Both the position numbers and the translations under genes were made by a program. Below, piece by piece: positions 41,110 to 50,104 of a stretch of 64,000 bases of DNA. Source of the DNA: Aureispira sp964445645 (lineage in GTDB: Bacteria; Bacteroidota; Bacteroidia; Chitinophagales; Saprospiraceae); assembly GCA_964445645.1 (NCBI GenBank), contig CAYULH010000004.1, positions 1 to 64,000 on the forward strand, given 5' to 3'. The notes under the pieces were generated by a model. The model was given only the letters and a program-made list of their open reading frames with translations. It made no database searches and had not been told where the DNA came from. Numbering within the stretch: the stretch's first letter is position 1; each line of letters starts with the position of its first letter.

Positions 41110-41712
41110 ATGTTTGTGTTTGTTTCAGCCTTCAATTTCAAGGAAATCTTATCTGTTTCTTTAGTCTTATTCTCCGTAATCGATATTTTTGGATCTATTC
41201 CTATTATCATTGATCTCAAAAATAAAGCAGGGGGGCATATCCAATCGGGCAAGGCTACTTATGTAGCAGGTATTTTGATGGTTCTATTTTTATTTATAGG
41301 AGAATCTATACTTCGTTTGTTTGGACTCGATGTTGCGTCCTTTGCTGTGGCAGGTGCTATTATTATATTCTTGCTAGGAATGGAAATGGTGCTGGGGATT
41401 TCTATTTTTAAGGAGGATGAAAACCTTGCACGCTCTGCCTCTGTTGTACCGATTGCGTTTCCACTCATTGCAGGTGCCGGCACCATGACCACTATTCTAA
41501 CCTTAAAGGCATCTTATGCTACGGTCAACATCCTTATTGGTATCTTGCTCAATCTCCTTTTAGTATATATTGTTTTAAAGGCTTCTAATTGGATTGAACA
41601 AAAAATTGGCCGTGGTGGCGAGGCTATTTTGAGAAAAGTATTTGGTATTATCTTGTTGGCTATTTCTATCAAGATTTTCCAAACCAACCTTGTTCCCGAT
41701 TTGTCGCATTAG
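41110..41712 (+). CDS. MarC family integral membrane protein (NAAT family)
   Basis: The 200-residue protein has six hydrophobic segments and MarC features: FSVIDIFGSIPIIIDL after the first helix, AGAIIIFLLGMEMVLG and PIAFPLIAGAGTMTTIL. The family was once linked to multiple antibiotic resistance but is now of unknown function (NAAT-like). No partner nearby. The start is the ATG at 41110 with a long leader of about 160 nt, if the promoter at 40936 is correct. A strong terminator follows. Confidence 0.88.
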   Translation: MFVFVSAFNFKEILSVSLVLFSVIDIFGSIPIIIDLKNKAGGHIQSGKATYVAGILMVLFLFIGESILRLFGLDVASFAVAGAIIIFLLGMEMVLGISIFKEDENLARSASVVPIAFPLIAGAGTMTTILTLKASYATVNILIGILLNLLLVYIVLKASNWIEQKIGRGGEAILRKVFGIILLAISIKIFQTNLVPDLSH

Positions 41713-41735
41713 GGGAATTATGTATTAAAAAATTA

Positions 41736-41770
41736 ATGAGGTTGTTGGAAAGCCCAACAACCTCATTTTT
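41736..41770 (+). terminator. Rho-independent terminator of the MarC-family gene
   Basis: ATGAGGTTGTTGG (41736-41748) with CCAACAACCTCAT (41754-41766), loop AAAGC, then a T-run. Confidence 0.88.
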
Positions 41771-41830
41771 ATTTTCTAAGTTCTTTTCAAGTATATTAGA
41801 ACTCCTTACGAATTAAACAAAAAAAAACAC

Positions 41831-42151
41831 TTACATATCCAACAGTTCCTCTACAAAAGAGCAATGGCCAAGCCAACCATCTTCTTCTAGCATAAAATTT
41901 TTGATGATCCGTTTTTTAGAAGCATTAATAAAACTATCTTTTTTTAGCCCCATTGCTTTACCTTCAGGGGAATCCTTCAAAACCCACTTTCCTTTACAAG
42001 TAGTACGTTTATCCGTTCCTGTAATCATACAAACATAAGATTCATCTTCTAAAATTTCTAAAATAACAACAGGACGTACTTTTGTTTGCCTTGTTTCTTG
42101 GAAGCTAAAATGTGCCCACACTACATCTCCAACCTTATACCCTAACCCCAT
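41831..42151 (-). CDS. PemK/MazF-family toxin
   Basis: The 106-residue protein matches the MazF/PemK fold: GYKVGDVVWAHFSF (beta1), RPVVILEIL, CMITGTDKR (S1-S2 loop region), VLKDSPEGKAMGLKKDSFIN and the last KKRIIKNFML. MazF-type enzymes cut mRNA. A classic small DNA-binding antitoxin is not upstream; the adjacent gene 15 bp upstream encodes a membrane-anchored protein. Cytoplasmic. Confidence 0.78.
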   Translation of the reverse strand: MGLGYKVGDVVWAHFSFQETRQTKVRPVVILEILEDESYVCMITGTDKRTTCKGKWVLKDSPEGKAMGLKKDSFINASKKRIIKNFMLEEDGWLGHCSFVEELLDM

Positions 42152-42166
42152 CTGTAAGTTATCTAT

Positions 42167-42754
42167 TTAGTGTCCACTTTGTCTCATAGACAATTCCTTG
42201 GCATATTCTATGTAATCATCGTCATCATCATCAAAAAAGTCTTCCATTTCTTCCTTTGACAACGCCACAGCCTCCAATTGTTGCGTGGTTACATTTTTGG
42301 GAGATAAGCAGAGTTTTTCTCCTAATGCCTTGTGAAGTTCTAAATTGAGTTTCATGTGGTTGAAAACAGGCTTTAGCATTGGTTTGAGTAGGAGCGGCGC
42401 ACTTTTGTAAGCACTGTCATACTCCTTGGCAGAAAGCGTAGCTATACTGCCCAATGCATGTACTAGTTTGTCCAGTGCTTTGTAGAGTTTCAAGAGTTGG
42501 TCAAAATCCTTTTCGTTGGATAAAGCTTGACTCTTAACACTATAGAGTATCTTTTTTTGTTCTTTATTGATGCGTCTAAATGTAAAAATTGAAATAGGTG
42601 TTATAATAAAAACAGCAGCAGCCATTTTTATAAATGCTGTTATTTTATGCTCTCTGTTATTATAAGCTTCTATAATGCCGTGTGCAAAAGGAGCAAGACG
42701 TTGGGACTTTTCTAATTGCCTTATATCAATCCCTGTGGACATATTCATTGCCAT
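42167..42754 (-). CDS. Membrane-anchored partner of the MazF-like toxin, unknown
   Basis: The 195-residue protein has a short cytoplasmic N-terminus, one transmembrane segment (AFIKMAAAVFIITPISIFTF, about residues 40-59), a helical soluble domain and a very acidic C-terminus (SKEEMEDFFDDDDDDYIEYA). It lies 15 bp upstream of the MazF-like gene, in the antitoxin position. It shows no DNA-binding domain. Hypothesis: a membrane-bound antitoxin that binds the MazF-like protein through its acidic tail. Unsupported by recognised homology. Confidence 0.6.
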   Translation of the reverse strand: MAMNMSTGIDIRQLEKSQRLAPFAHGIIEAYNNREHKITAFIKMAAAVFIITPISIFTFRRINKEQKKILYSVKSQALSNEKDFDQLLKLYKALDKLVHALGSIATLSAKEYDSAYKSAPLLLKPMLKPVFNHMKLNLELHKALGEKLCLSPKNVTTQQLEAVALSKEEMEDFFDDDDDDYIEYAKELSMRQSGH

Positions 42755-42929
42755 AAATAAAGTAGATTAAAAAGGTGAAAAATTAGAGCATTGTCTTGAT
42801 AAGGATAAAGAGTTATCAGCTTTTTTTTAAACAAAAATTACTCCTAAATAGTGAAGTTGTTTAAAAATGGAGTTGTTTGAGAAAACAATGTTTTATTAGG
42901 TGAGTATCATATTTGTTTCTAACTGATTA

Positions 42930-42937
42930 CAAATATA
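42930..42937 (-). promoter_or_regulatory. -7 element upstream of the MazF-partner operon
   Basis: Minus-strand TATATTTG, 176 bp from the start codon at 42754. The rest of 42755-43236 holds no ORF; 43010-43160 is strikingly G-poor on the plus strand. Confidence 0.45.
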
Positions 42938-43160
42938 ACGTTTTTTTGGCATTTTTTGTTCTAAACAAACGTTAAATTGTAAAACTAATCTTCATCCATA
43001 TCTGCCTAGTTTCTAAGCCACCCAACTCCGAATCCCTTGTCCACTCCCAATATCATCCCCCCAATACTACCGAATAAAACCAAAACCCAACCCCCAATAA
43101 CCAGCCTAGACTACAGCTACATCCCCAGTACAGCCCTCTAGCAACTTCACCCCCTCTTCC

Positions 43161-43221
43161 GACATAAAAAAGCGCAACAAACAGTATCCTATCAAGATAG
43201 TTTGTTGCGCTTTTTTATGTC
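43161..43221 (-). terminator. Long terminator after the second M19-like gene
   Basis: The 22-nt arms 43161-43182 and 43200-43221 are perfect complements, with an inner TATC/GATA. The stem carries an A/T6-run on each strand (AAAAAA), so it is bidirectional. Confidence 0.82.
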
Positions 43222-43236
43222 ACCTACTATTCCAGC

Positions 43237-44859
43237 CTACTCCTGCTCCAGCGAGCTCAAGTGTCTACTCATAAAATTATAAGCATTCAAACTCATCAGT
43301 TTGCTTGTAATTTCTGTAGGAGTCAAATCAAACATCAATTCTCTAATATCCTCTTCTGAAAACAAATCATTGATCGCCTCTGGACGCTCCAAGAAACGTT
43401 GAATATCTACCGCCAATTGAGGCAAGTCTTCGGATGATTGGTAAGGATCGAGCGGCGCCACCATTTCATCAAAATCAGAACCGATACAAATAAAATCCCA
43501 AGCAGCAGGGTCATTGATAACTTTGACAATGGTTAGGATATTAGCCATAAGCAACTTAACACAAGCGCGACGGCGCTGTACGGTATTGGGCAATGTTTCA
43601 TAAATTTGAGTGAGTGCAGCCTGTCCTCCCAATACTGTTTTGTCTAGTGTAATTCCAATCAAGCCCTTAGAAAGAAAGATTTTTCCGACATCCTCCGAGG
43701 ATAAATTCTGTTGCCAATGGTTGAGATAATAATTATTATTCTTAGAATCCTCATCCCGCTTTCTGTACAAAGCATTGTTCTTGGCCAATCCACTAATAGC
43801 ACAATGACTGCATACAATTGGCACCCCATCACCCAAAATCTCCGAACGCTCAATACTCTTATAGTAACGTGTTCTGAACGGTAAACTCATGTGCTTGATG
43901 TCGATCAATATACGACGACCTCGATCTTTGGATAACAGTCGCTCTATCACATCTATTCCCAGTTTGGTTTCCTTGGCATTGACCCCATCAGGTCTGTTGT
44001 AGATATTCTGAAAAGCCTTGCTCAATGAATTGGCATTGCCTCCCAAGCCATTGTTATAGCTCTTACAAAGCGAAATCCACATAATGGGCACATCCAAGTA
44101 AATATCAAAACCATCAATTAAGGGCTTGGCTCCTTTGAGGCGATCTACATTCTCCAAAACCAGCGTTTTGTATTCATTCAAGTCTGTAATCTTATCATTA
44201 ATATAAATAGAATGCCCCAAAGCATGTCCACCCTCTATGGTCAAAAACAGCCCCAAACGATTGTTGTCTAAGGCAATTTCTCGTAGTTGCTTGCTGTTCT
44301 TGATTAAGGAAAACCGATAAGCAAAACCATTAACAACATAAGGTTTATCCTCAAAACGCTCAATAAAGTTGATATTCTCTACCAAATCCTTAAAATAATC
44401 AATCTCTTTTCGGCGCAAGAAAAGCTCGTTGGCATTGACCCCCGAGACACAAGAAACACTACGCCTTTTGTTCTTATCTGTCAAGGCATTGTTGGTATTG
44501 ATAAATTGTTGTTCTATAGGAGAAAGATTGAGGCAAGCAATTCGTGTATTTCCTTTGGCTAATGCTTCAAAATGTGATTGAGAGTGCTTGGGAACTATGT
44601 CTCCTATATTTTGCATCACTGTTTTGGAGCGTTCATCCTCGGTACCACATTCATGAAATATAGGCTCCCAGAGGCTATACTCCAATCCTGTAGAACGTGA
44701 ATTGAACGGTTTTTTGCTAGTATTGATGTGAATATCTATAAATGTACCCGTTTCAATTTGTGCACAAACTGACTCACTTATACTTAAGCTTGCTATTCCT
44801 AACAAACCAACCATCCAGTAAGTTTTTTTAAACAAAAAGTATGATGTATTAATATTCAT
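43237..44859 (-). CDS. Secreted M19-like dipeptidase, larger paralogue
   Basis: The 540-residue exported protein (signal: hydrophobic WMVGLLGIASLSI..SVCAQ, cleavage near residue 34) has the M19 signature order IDIHINTS (metal D/H), LFLTIEGGHAL (E), ILIDIKHMS (H), VCSHCAISG (H) and CIGSDFDEMV (D), more canonical than in 30177-31514. Inserted segments make it longer than typical (about 400 aa). Predicted membrane or periplasmic zinc dipeptidase. No terminator is shared with neighbours other than 43161-43221. Confidence 0.78.
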   Translation of the reverse strand: MNINTSYFLFKKTYWMVGLLGIASLSISESVCAQIETGTFIDIHINTSKKPFNSRSTGLEYSLWEPIFHECGTEDERSKTVMQNIGDIVPKHSQSHFEALAKGNTRIACLNLSPIEQQFINTNNALTDKNKRRSVSCVSGVNANELFLRRKEIDYFKDLVENINFIERFEDKPYVVNGFAYRFSLIKNSKQLREIALDNNRLGLFLTIEGGHALGHSIYINDKITDLNEYKTLVLENVDRLKGAKPLIDGFDIYLDVPIMWISLCKSYNNGLGGNANSLSKAFQNIYNRPDGVNAKETKLGIDVIERLLSKDRGRRILIDIKHMSLPFRTRYYKSIERSEILGDGVPIVCSHCAISGLAKNNALYRKRDEDSKNNNYYLNHWQQNLSSEDVGKIFLSKGLIGITLDKTVLGGQAALTQIYETLPNTVQRRRACVKLLMANILTIVKVINDPAAWDFICIGSDFDEMVAPLDPYQSSEDLPQLAVDIQRFLERPEAINDLFSEEDIRELMFDLTPTEITSKLMSLNAYNFMSRHLSSLEQE

Positions 44860-44954
44860 ATTTATTATTGAAGTGCTGAAAAATTATCATTGTACAGTTG
44901 GCGAACTTCATTCCAAGCTACCAAGTCCACGTTGTCTGCTGCTCTCTTTATCAA

Positions 44955-46778
44955 TTATTTAACAGGAATTTTTAATTTTTGCCCAATAGATATTTGGGTT
45001 CCAGCCAATTGATTGGCCTCCTGAATGGCGGCTACAGGAACATCATAAAGGCGATGAATGGCGTATAAGGTTTCTCCTTTCTTGACCGTATGTGAAATGC
45101 CTTTTTTGCCCAATGGTTGAATAACTACTGTGTTGTCGGGTACTTTATTGGGTACTTTATTGGGTACTTTATCAGGTGGTGTAGGCGAAGTATTGCTCGG
45201 TTGCTTGTAATCGCGTGTACTCCCTGAATTATTAAACCCTGTAGTATTGGTAGCCTGATTTGTTTTAGGTACTTCTACGGTATTGTTGGCTGAGTTTGAA
45301 TTGTTTTGAGGTGGTTTATTAACATTGCTTCCCTGATTAGATGCCTTGTTATTAGCAGGAGTTTGGTTATCAACTGGACGGCGGATAACCTTATCCGCTC
45401 CGACTTTAGTGGTATGAGCAGGGGGCGTAGTATTTGCAGGGCGGCGTATTACGGTCGTGGTGCTGGCATTGGTATTGGTAGCAGCAGGTGTATTGGTATT
45501 GTTGGGACGGCGACGTACTACGGTAGTCGTTGAAGTAGTGCCAGTGGTGGTTCGTGGCGGTGCAATTTGTGCATTCAAGAACGCTTTGTTCTTAGATTTT
45601 GCCGTATTGATTCTTGTGGTATCCGCATACACTACAGGATCATAAGTAGGTGTGTTTAAGGTCAATGGTGCTGGCTTGGGACGCTCTACTTTAGGAATTA
45701 CAATAGGTGTGGTAGTTTTAACTGGTGTTTTGAGGGGAGCAGTCTTATCCTCTTCAACATAAGGAGAAGGCAGTAAATCAATATGTTTTCTTGGGCGCAA
45801 TGTGGGTTTGGCCTCTGCTGCACGCTTCAGTTGAATCATTTCGCCATTCTGTGGTTCTTCGCCCTCCTGCATCAAATTAAACGCCAATAAACTGGATAGT
45901 TTGATTCCAAATTCTTGGGCAATTTCATACATAGTAATATCCTTTTCTACTTTGTATACTTCCTCTTCTCCTTTGTAAATGCCTTTTTTGGGCTGAATAT
46001 AAATAGGCTGATAATCCATCAGTTCATCTCCATCTTCTAGGTCATTAAACTTTAAGAATCGTTTGTATGGAATACCAAAACGCTTGGCAGCAGCCAAGGC
46101 AGATTCTCCTTTGCGAGATATGGCATAAGTAGCATCATTGGTACGAAAAAAACCGGGCTTGTAGCGTTTGAAGAAAAACGAGCGTGGTTTGTGGCGTTTG
46201 CCTATTGCCAAATCATTGGGTATAACAATTTTGGTCGTATCATAAGCCAATACTCCTGTTACTTTATCATACTGCTGCAATTGGTACAACTCTATGGTCT
46301 TAATCAACTTTTCTGGATACCGTGGATCAGTGGCATAACCCGCTTTTTTCAATCCTTTGGCCCAACGCTTATAATCGGTTCTATCATAATTAAATAGAAA
46401 AGCATAATGGCGACGATTCATCAAAAAATCGGTATGGTCTACATAGGAATCTTCGGCAGATGGATAAAAACGAAAACACGACTTCTGAGCCTCGTCATCC
46501 CATTTGTACATTGTTTTTCCTTTCCAATCCTTGGTACACTTGATTCCAAAATGATTTTTGGCCTTTCTAGCCAATTCGCTGTTGCCATAAGCAGATTCGT
46601 GAATACCTTGGGCTAGTGTAATACTAGCGGGAATTCCACTGCGCTCCATCTCCTGAACGGCAATATCTTTGTATTGAGCAATATAGTCATTGACATCAAT
46701 GTCTTCGTTATCTTTTTGTGCCTGTACAGTAGTCCAAACAAGGCTACAGACCAATAGCAACATGCAATATTTTGGCAT
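44955..46778 (-). CDS. Secreted glucosaminidase (GH73) with LysM domains
   Basis: The protein of about 607 residues (ATG 46778; an earlier ATG at 46814 adds 12) has a signal peptide (VWTTVQAQ), a GH73-like domain (about residues 30-170) with GIPASITLAQGIHESAYGNS (catalytic E in HES), HFGIKCTKDW and FRFYPSAEDSYVDHTDFL, LysM-like repeats (about 215-330), a long N/T/P-rich linker with repeated ANTT/NTN words, and a final LysM (HTVKKGETLYAIHRLYDV). Cuts the glycan strands of peptidoglycan. A tandem-type paralogue lies at 47012-48406. Confidence 0.9.
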   Translation of the reverse strand: MPKYCMLLLVCSLVWTTVQAQKDNEDIDVNDYIAQYKDIAVQEMERSGIPASITLAQGIHESAYGNSELARKAKNHFGIKCTKDWKGKTMYKWDDEAQKSCFRFYPSAEDSYVDHTDFLMNRRHYAFLFNYDRTDYKRWAKGLKKAGYATDPRYPEKLIKTIELYQLQQYDKVTGVLAYDTTKIVIPNDLAIGKRHKPRSFFFKRYKPGFFRTNDATYAISRKGESALAAAKRFGIPYKRFLKFNDLEDGDELMDYQPIYIQPKKGIYKGEEEVYKVEKDITMYEIAQEFGIKLSSLLAFNLMQEGEEPQNGEMIQLKRAAEAKPTLRPRKHIDLLPSPYVEEDKTAPLKTPVKTTTPIVIPKVERPKPAPLTLNTPTYDPVVYADTTRINTAKSKNKAFLNAQIAPPRTTTGTTSTTTVVRRRPNNTNTPAATNTNASTTTVIRRPANTTPPAHTTKVGADKVIRRPVDNQTPANNKASNQGSNVNKPPQNNSNSANNTVEVPKTNQATNTTGFNNSGSTRDYKQPSNTSPTPPDKVPNKVPNKVPDNTVVIQPLGKKGISHTVKKGETLYAIHRLYDVPVAAIQEANQLAGTQISIGQKLKIPVK

Positions 46779-46930
46779 ATATGGTAATAGTTTTATCTTC
46801 AAAAAGGCTGGCAAAACGTCCTACAAAATACAAGTATCCCGCCATTCTAACGTTTGTGCCACAAATAAAAGTACAGCATTTTTTTTAAAAAGACATTACA
46901 TTAACAAAATTGCTATACTCCAAAGTATTT

Positions 46931-46978
46931 TTGGCTATAGAGCCAAATAAAAAAGATGCAGCCTTTTCGACTGCATCT
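46931..46978 (-). terminator. Two hairpins after the downstream LysM gene
   Basis: AGATGCAG (46954-46961)/CTGCATCT (46971-46978) with loop CCTTTTCGA, next to TTGGCT-ATAG-AGCCAA (46931-46946). On the minus strand the first has a T-run after it. Confidence 0.7.
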
Positions 46979-47011
46979 ATATATGTTTCTTCAAAAAATC
47001 AGGTGTTTTAT

Positions 47012-48406
47012 TTATCGTTGTCCTGCTCCTCCTCCTCCAAATCGAGTATCAAAATTGCCGCCCGATGTTTGAGGTCTCAATGCAGGTCTTTTGTCATTGC
47101 TCTTATTCAAGAAAAGAAATTCGCCTGATTGTGGCTCTTGTCCTTTTTTCAAATGGTTGCGTTGGTATAACTTAGAAGATTTAATTCCATAACGCTGAGA
47201 AATAGTGTGCATAGTTTCGCCCACTCTAACTTGATGTGGCTTGTCTTGATTTTTTACATAATTGGCTTTGGGTTCTAAGTAGATATAATATCCCACTGCC
47301 AAATCAGTATCGTCTGTCAAGTCATTGTATTTCAGCAAATCTTTTAGAGCAATATCGTATTTACCAGCAATTTCATACAAATTGTGCCCTTTGGTAACAA
47401 TAGTTGCTTTGCGGCCACTCTGATAAAAAACACCTTCACTATCCAATTTTTGGGTAGGGAAAATATTAGCTTGTTTCTTCAAACTACCATCTTCATTGAA
47501 ATAATTGGCCAATGGATCAGCCTTAATCATATCTTGCTGTATGTTCTCTACACGTTGCAAGCGTTTCTGAAGATCAGCAATCATATCATACTGTATAGCC
47601 AAATTGCTATCCAACAACTGAATTTTTTCTTGCAATTGACGCTTCAAATTTTCTTGCTGTGCTTTCAAACGTGCTACTTCTTGCTGTTTGTTGTTCAAAC
47701 ATTCTTGCAATTCTATTTTGTACAACTCCGTTTGTGACAAAATAGACTCCAATGTCTGAATACGTCTTTTGAGTGCTGGAATATCTTCCTGATATTCTTG
47801 CTCAATAGTAGAATTATTAAATGCTTTTGCAGTATTAGTGTAGGAATCGTATTTGTTTAAGCTATAAGCCTCAATGGTTTTGATTAATTTAGAAGCATAA
47901 TTAGGATCCGTGGCATAACCGCCCTCTACTAGTCCTTGTGCCCATACTCTGTAATCCACTGTGTTAGCTAAGAATAGAGCAGAATAATTAGAGCGCGAAG
48001 CTAAAAAATCGGAATGGTCTGCATAAGATTCTGCTACAGTAGCATAAGAGCGAAAACAAGAATTGCGTGCAATGTTTCCACCATGCGTAGATTCTTTGCT
48101 TCTGTGAATATAGGTCTCTCCTGTCCAACCTTTGTGGCATTTGATTCCAAAATGGTTATTGGCATTGACGGCCAAGTTGCTAGTTCCGTACCCCGATTCC
48201 AACATGCCTTGAGCTAAAGTAATACTAGCCGGAACTGCTGTCCGCTCCATTTCGGCTACCGCCAAATGCTCATAAGCACGTATGTACTCATCTGCCAAGG
48301 GGGAAGATTCTGTTGTCGATAGACTAGTAGGCGCGTGAGGCACTTCTGCTACCAACCCATTAGACAACAGCAGTGAGATTGCTAATAAAATTGGTTTTAT
48401 TTTCAT
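47012..48406 (-). CDS. Secreted glucosaminidase (GH73)-LysM protein, second copy
   Basis: The 464-residue protein has a signal peptide (LLLSNGLVAEV), GH73-like domain with VPASITLAQGMLESGYGTS (catalytic E in LES) and HFGIKCHKGWTG, a coiled coil (about residues 235-295: LKRRIQTLESIL..QQEVARLKAQQENLKRQLQ), then LysM repeats (TIVTKGHNLYEIAGKYDIAL; VGETMHTISQRYGIKSS). C-terminal tail FGGGGAGQR. It is a paralogue of 44955-46778 but lacks the long linker. Function: peptidoglycan turnover or cell separation. -7-like TAGTTTTG at 48436-48443 (minus). Confidence 0.9.
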   Translation of the reverse strand: MKIKPILLAISLLLSNGLVAEVPHAPTSLSTTESSPLADEYIRAYEHLAVAEMERTAVPASITLAQGMLESGYGTSNLAVNANNHFGIKCHKGWTGETYIHRSKESTHGGNIARNSCFRSYATVAESYADHSDFLASRSNYSALFLANTVDYRVWAQGLVEGGYATDPNYASKLIKTIEAYSLNKYDSYTNTAKAFNNSTIEQEYQEDIPALKRRIQTLESILSQTELYKIELQECLNNKQQEVARLKAQQENLKRQLQEKIQLLDSNLAIQYDMIADLQKRLQRVENIQQDMIKADPLANYFNEDGSLKKQANIFPTQKLDSEGVFYQSGRKATIVTKGHNLYEIAGKYDIALKDLLKYNDLTDDTDLAVGYYIYLEPKANYVKNQDKPHQVRVGETMHTISQRYGIKSSKLYQRNHLKKGQEPQSGEFLFLNKSNDKRPALRPQTSGGNFDTRFGGGGAGQR

Positions 48407-48435
48407 CCTAAAAGGTATTTTGCTAAGTTCAATTA

Positions 48436-48443
48436 CAAAACTA
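48436..48443 (-). promoter_or_regulatory. -7 element of the LysM gene
   Basis: Minus-strand TAGTTTTG, 30 bp upstream of ATG 48406. Within 48407-48763, a CTAAGTAA/TTACTTAG 8-bp inverted repeat at 48538-48545 and 48589-48596 is the only other feature seen. Confidence 0.5.
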
Positions 48444-48763
48444 AGGAAGTTTTGTGTAATAGGAAAAAATAGGCCACTCTATTTTGTAAATCATAAATGA
48501 TACAAAATTTGCTTGTATTTTTTACATATTCTACAAACTAAGTAAGTAGTTGTGTAGTTTTCTCATCTGTTGATTGTCAAAATTATATTTACTTAGCCTC
48601 AAGATATTTATTTTCTTTATAAAACCCAAAAATGTACTTGATGTCATGGACAATTAAGGGCAAAAAAAACAAAAGATTTAACTTTTTGGCTAAAAAAATT
48701 CTAAAAATAACAAAAAATACGTCTAAGGTTTTGCATTGTTGATAGTGTCTATTGTACCAAAAC

Positions 48764-49411
48764 TTAATTTTTCACCTTTTCTATCATCAACAACCCATCT
48801 CTAAGCGGTAATAATACATTGTTAACTCTAGTATCTTTGGCCACCATTTTATTAAATCCTGCCAAGGCACTTGCACGTTTTTCGTGACTGCCAGCCGCTA
48901 CCTTGCCCTGCCACAAAACATTATCTGCAATCAATAACCCTCCTACTCTCAAGTGCGGAAAAATCATATCATAATAAGCAGCATAATTCACCTTATCGGC
49001 ATCCAAAAACACCAAATCCCATGTCTCCTCCAATTGAGGAATAATGCTTAGGGCATCCCCCTGATGTTGACGAATTTGACTAGCCTGAGGGGCTTGTTGC
49101 AAAAACTCTGTAGCCACGGCTTCCAATTCTGGATTGCTATCAATGGTATGCAATATTCCTTCGGGCCCCAGACCTTGAGCCAAACAAATAGCCGAGTAGC
49201 CCGTATAGGTGCCCACTTCCAAGATTCTATGCGGCGACTTGAGCCGACTTATCATAGCCAAAAATTGCCCTTGCAAATAGCCCGATAACATCTGGGGGCG
49301 CATGACTTCCAAATGCGTTTTGCGTTCTAACGCATGTAAGAGTTCTGCTCCGCCCACTTGGGTATGCTCCACGGCATAATCATCAATATAATCCGGTAAC
49401 CATTTTATCAT
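48764..49411 (-). CDS. Class I SAM-dependent O-methyltransferase (COG4122/CCoAMT type)
   Basis: The 215-residue protein contains RILEVGTYTGYSAICLAQGL (motif I, about residue 63), LHTIDSNPE, then DLVFLDADKVNYAAYYD and the conserved DNVLWQGKVA. This is the CCoAOMT-like/COG4122 order, a divalent-metal-dependent methyltransferase on catechol-type substrates. Length is standard. The start lies at 49411, with the composite MITE-like element 160 bp upstream. Confidence 0.92.
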   Translation of the reverse strand: MIKWLPDYIDDYAVEHTQVGGAELLHALERKTHLEVMRPQMLSGYLQGQFLAMISRLKSPHRILEVGTYTGYSAICLAQGLGPEGILHTIDSNPELEAVATEFLQQAPQASQIRQHQGDALSIIPQLEETWDLVFLDADKVNYAAYYDMIFPHLRVGGLLIADNVLWQGKVAAGSHEKRASALAGFNKMVAKDTRVNNVLLPLRDGLLMIEKVKN

Positions 49412-49572
49412 TTTACTCCAATTCGTGCATTAAGTATAAAGAACAACTATTTACAAAAACATTTCTTCTTTTTGTACTGCCCACAGATAAAAACACAAAC
49501 ATACAATAAAAAATTACCTTAAAAAGTTTAGACTACAGCACCTTTCTTTTATTTACTTCCTTTATTCTATAC

Positions 49573-49862
49573 TTAGAAGTTGTTTAAATTTATTTGCATG
49601 AGTTCGCGTTGCTCGGTTAGCCTAATGTCGCTAATGAAGGCCAATTTTGCCCTACTAGTGCGCTTCGCTTATGAGCTCGGCAAAGCCTCGGTTCATCGTT
49701 GAAAATTGACCCCATAGCGCTGCTATGAGCTAAATTTTCGCCTTGATTACTTGCGTGAGCTCGCCTTTGGCTCGGTTAGAACCAAATTTGCTCTCATTAT
49801 ACTTGCGTGAGCTCGGCTATGGCCTCGGTTCAACACAATTCCATTTTTAAACAACTTCTTAA
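49573..49862. repeat. Composite MITE-like element with TIR, divergent family member (290 bp)
   Basis: TIRs: AGAAGTTGTTTAAA (49575-49588) and TTTAAACAACTTCT (49846-49859), perfect over 14 bp, with TTAA-like ends. Inside, the reverse complement of 49650-49745 matches the core of copy 1 (ATCAAGGCGAAAA.. hairpin ..ACCGAGGCTTTGCCGAGCTC.. AAGCGAAGCGCACTA). Four units of TGAGCTCG-hairpin-CTCGGTT occur (near 49607, 49669, 49760, 49808). Confidence 0.75.
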
Positions 49863-50104
49863 AATAGTTATTCCCCATCAAAATAATTGGCACAATTCTA
49901 GGATATTGTTAACTATCCCTTTAGTTTTTGTTGTTAATTTATACTAATAACTCAGTGTAATTGTATGACAACACCTTTACCAAGGTTTCAAATAGCTTTT
50001 GTATTTTTTTTACTATTAGGATGCTTATATTTTCCTATTCTCCATGCCTTTTTGGTTCAGAACGAATAACAAAAATCTACCTACTCACTTTAAATGAATC
50101 TTTT

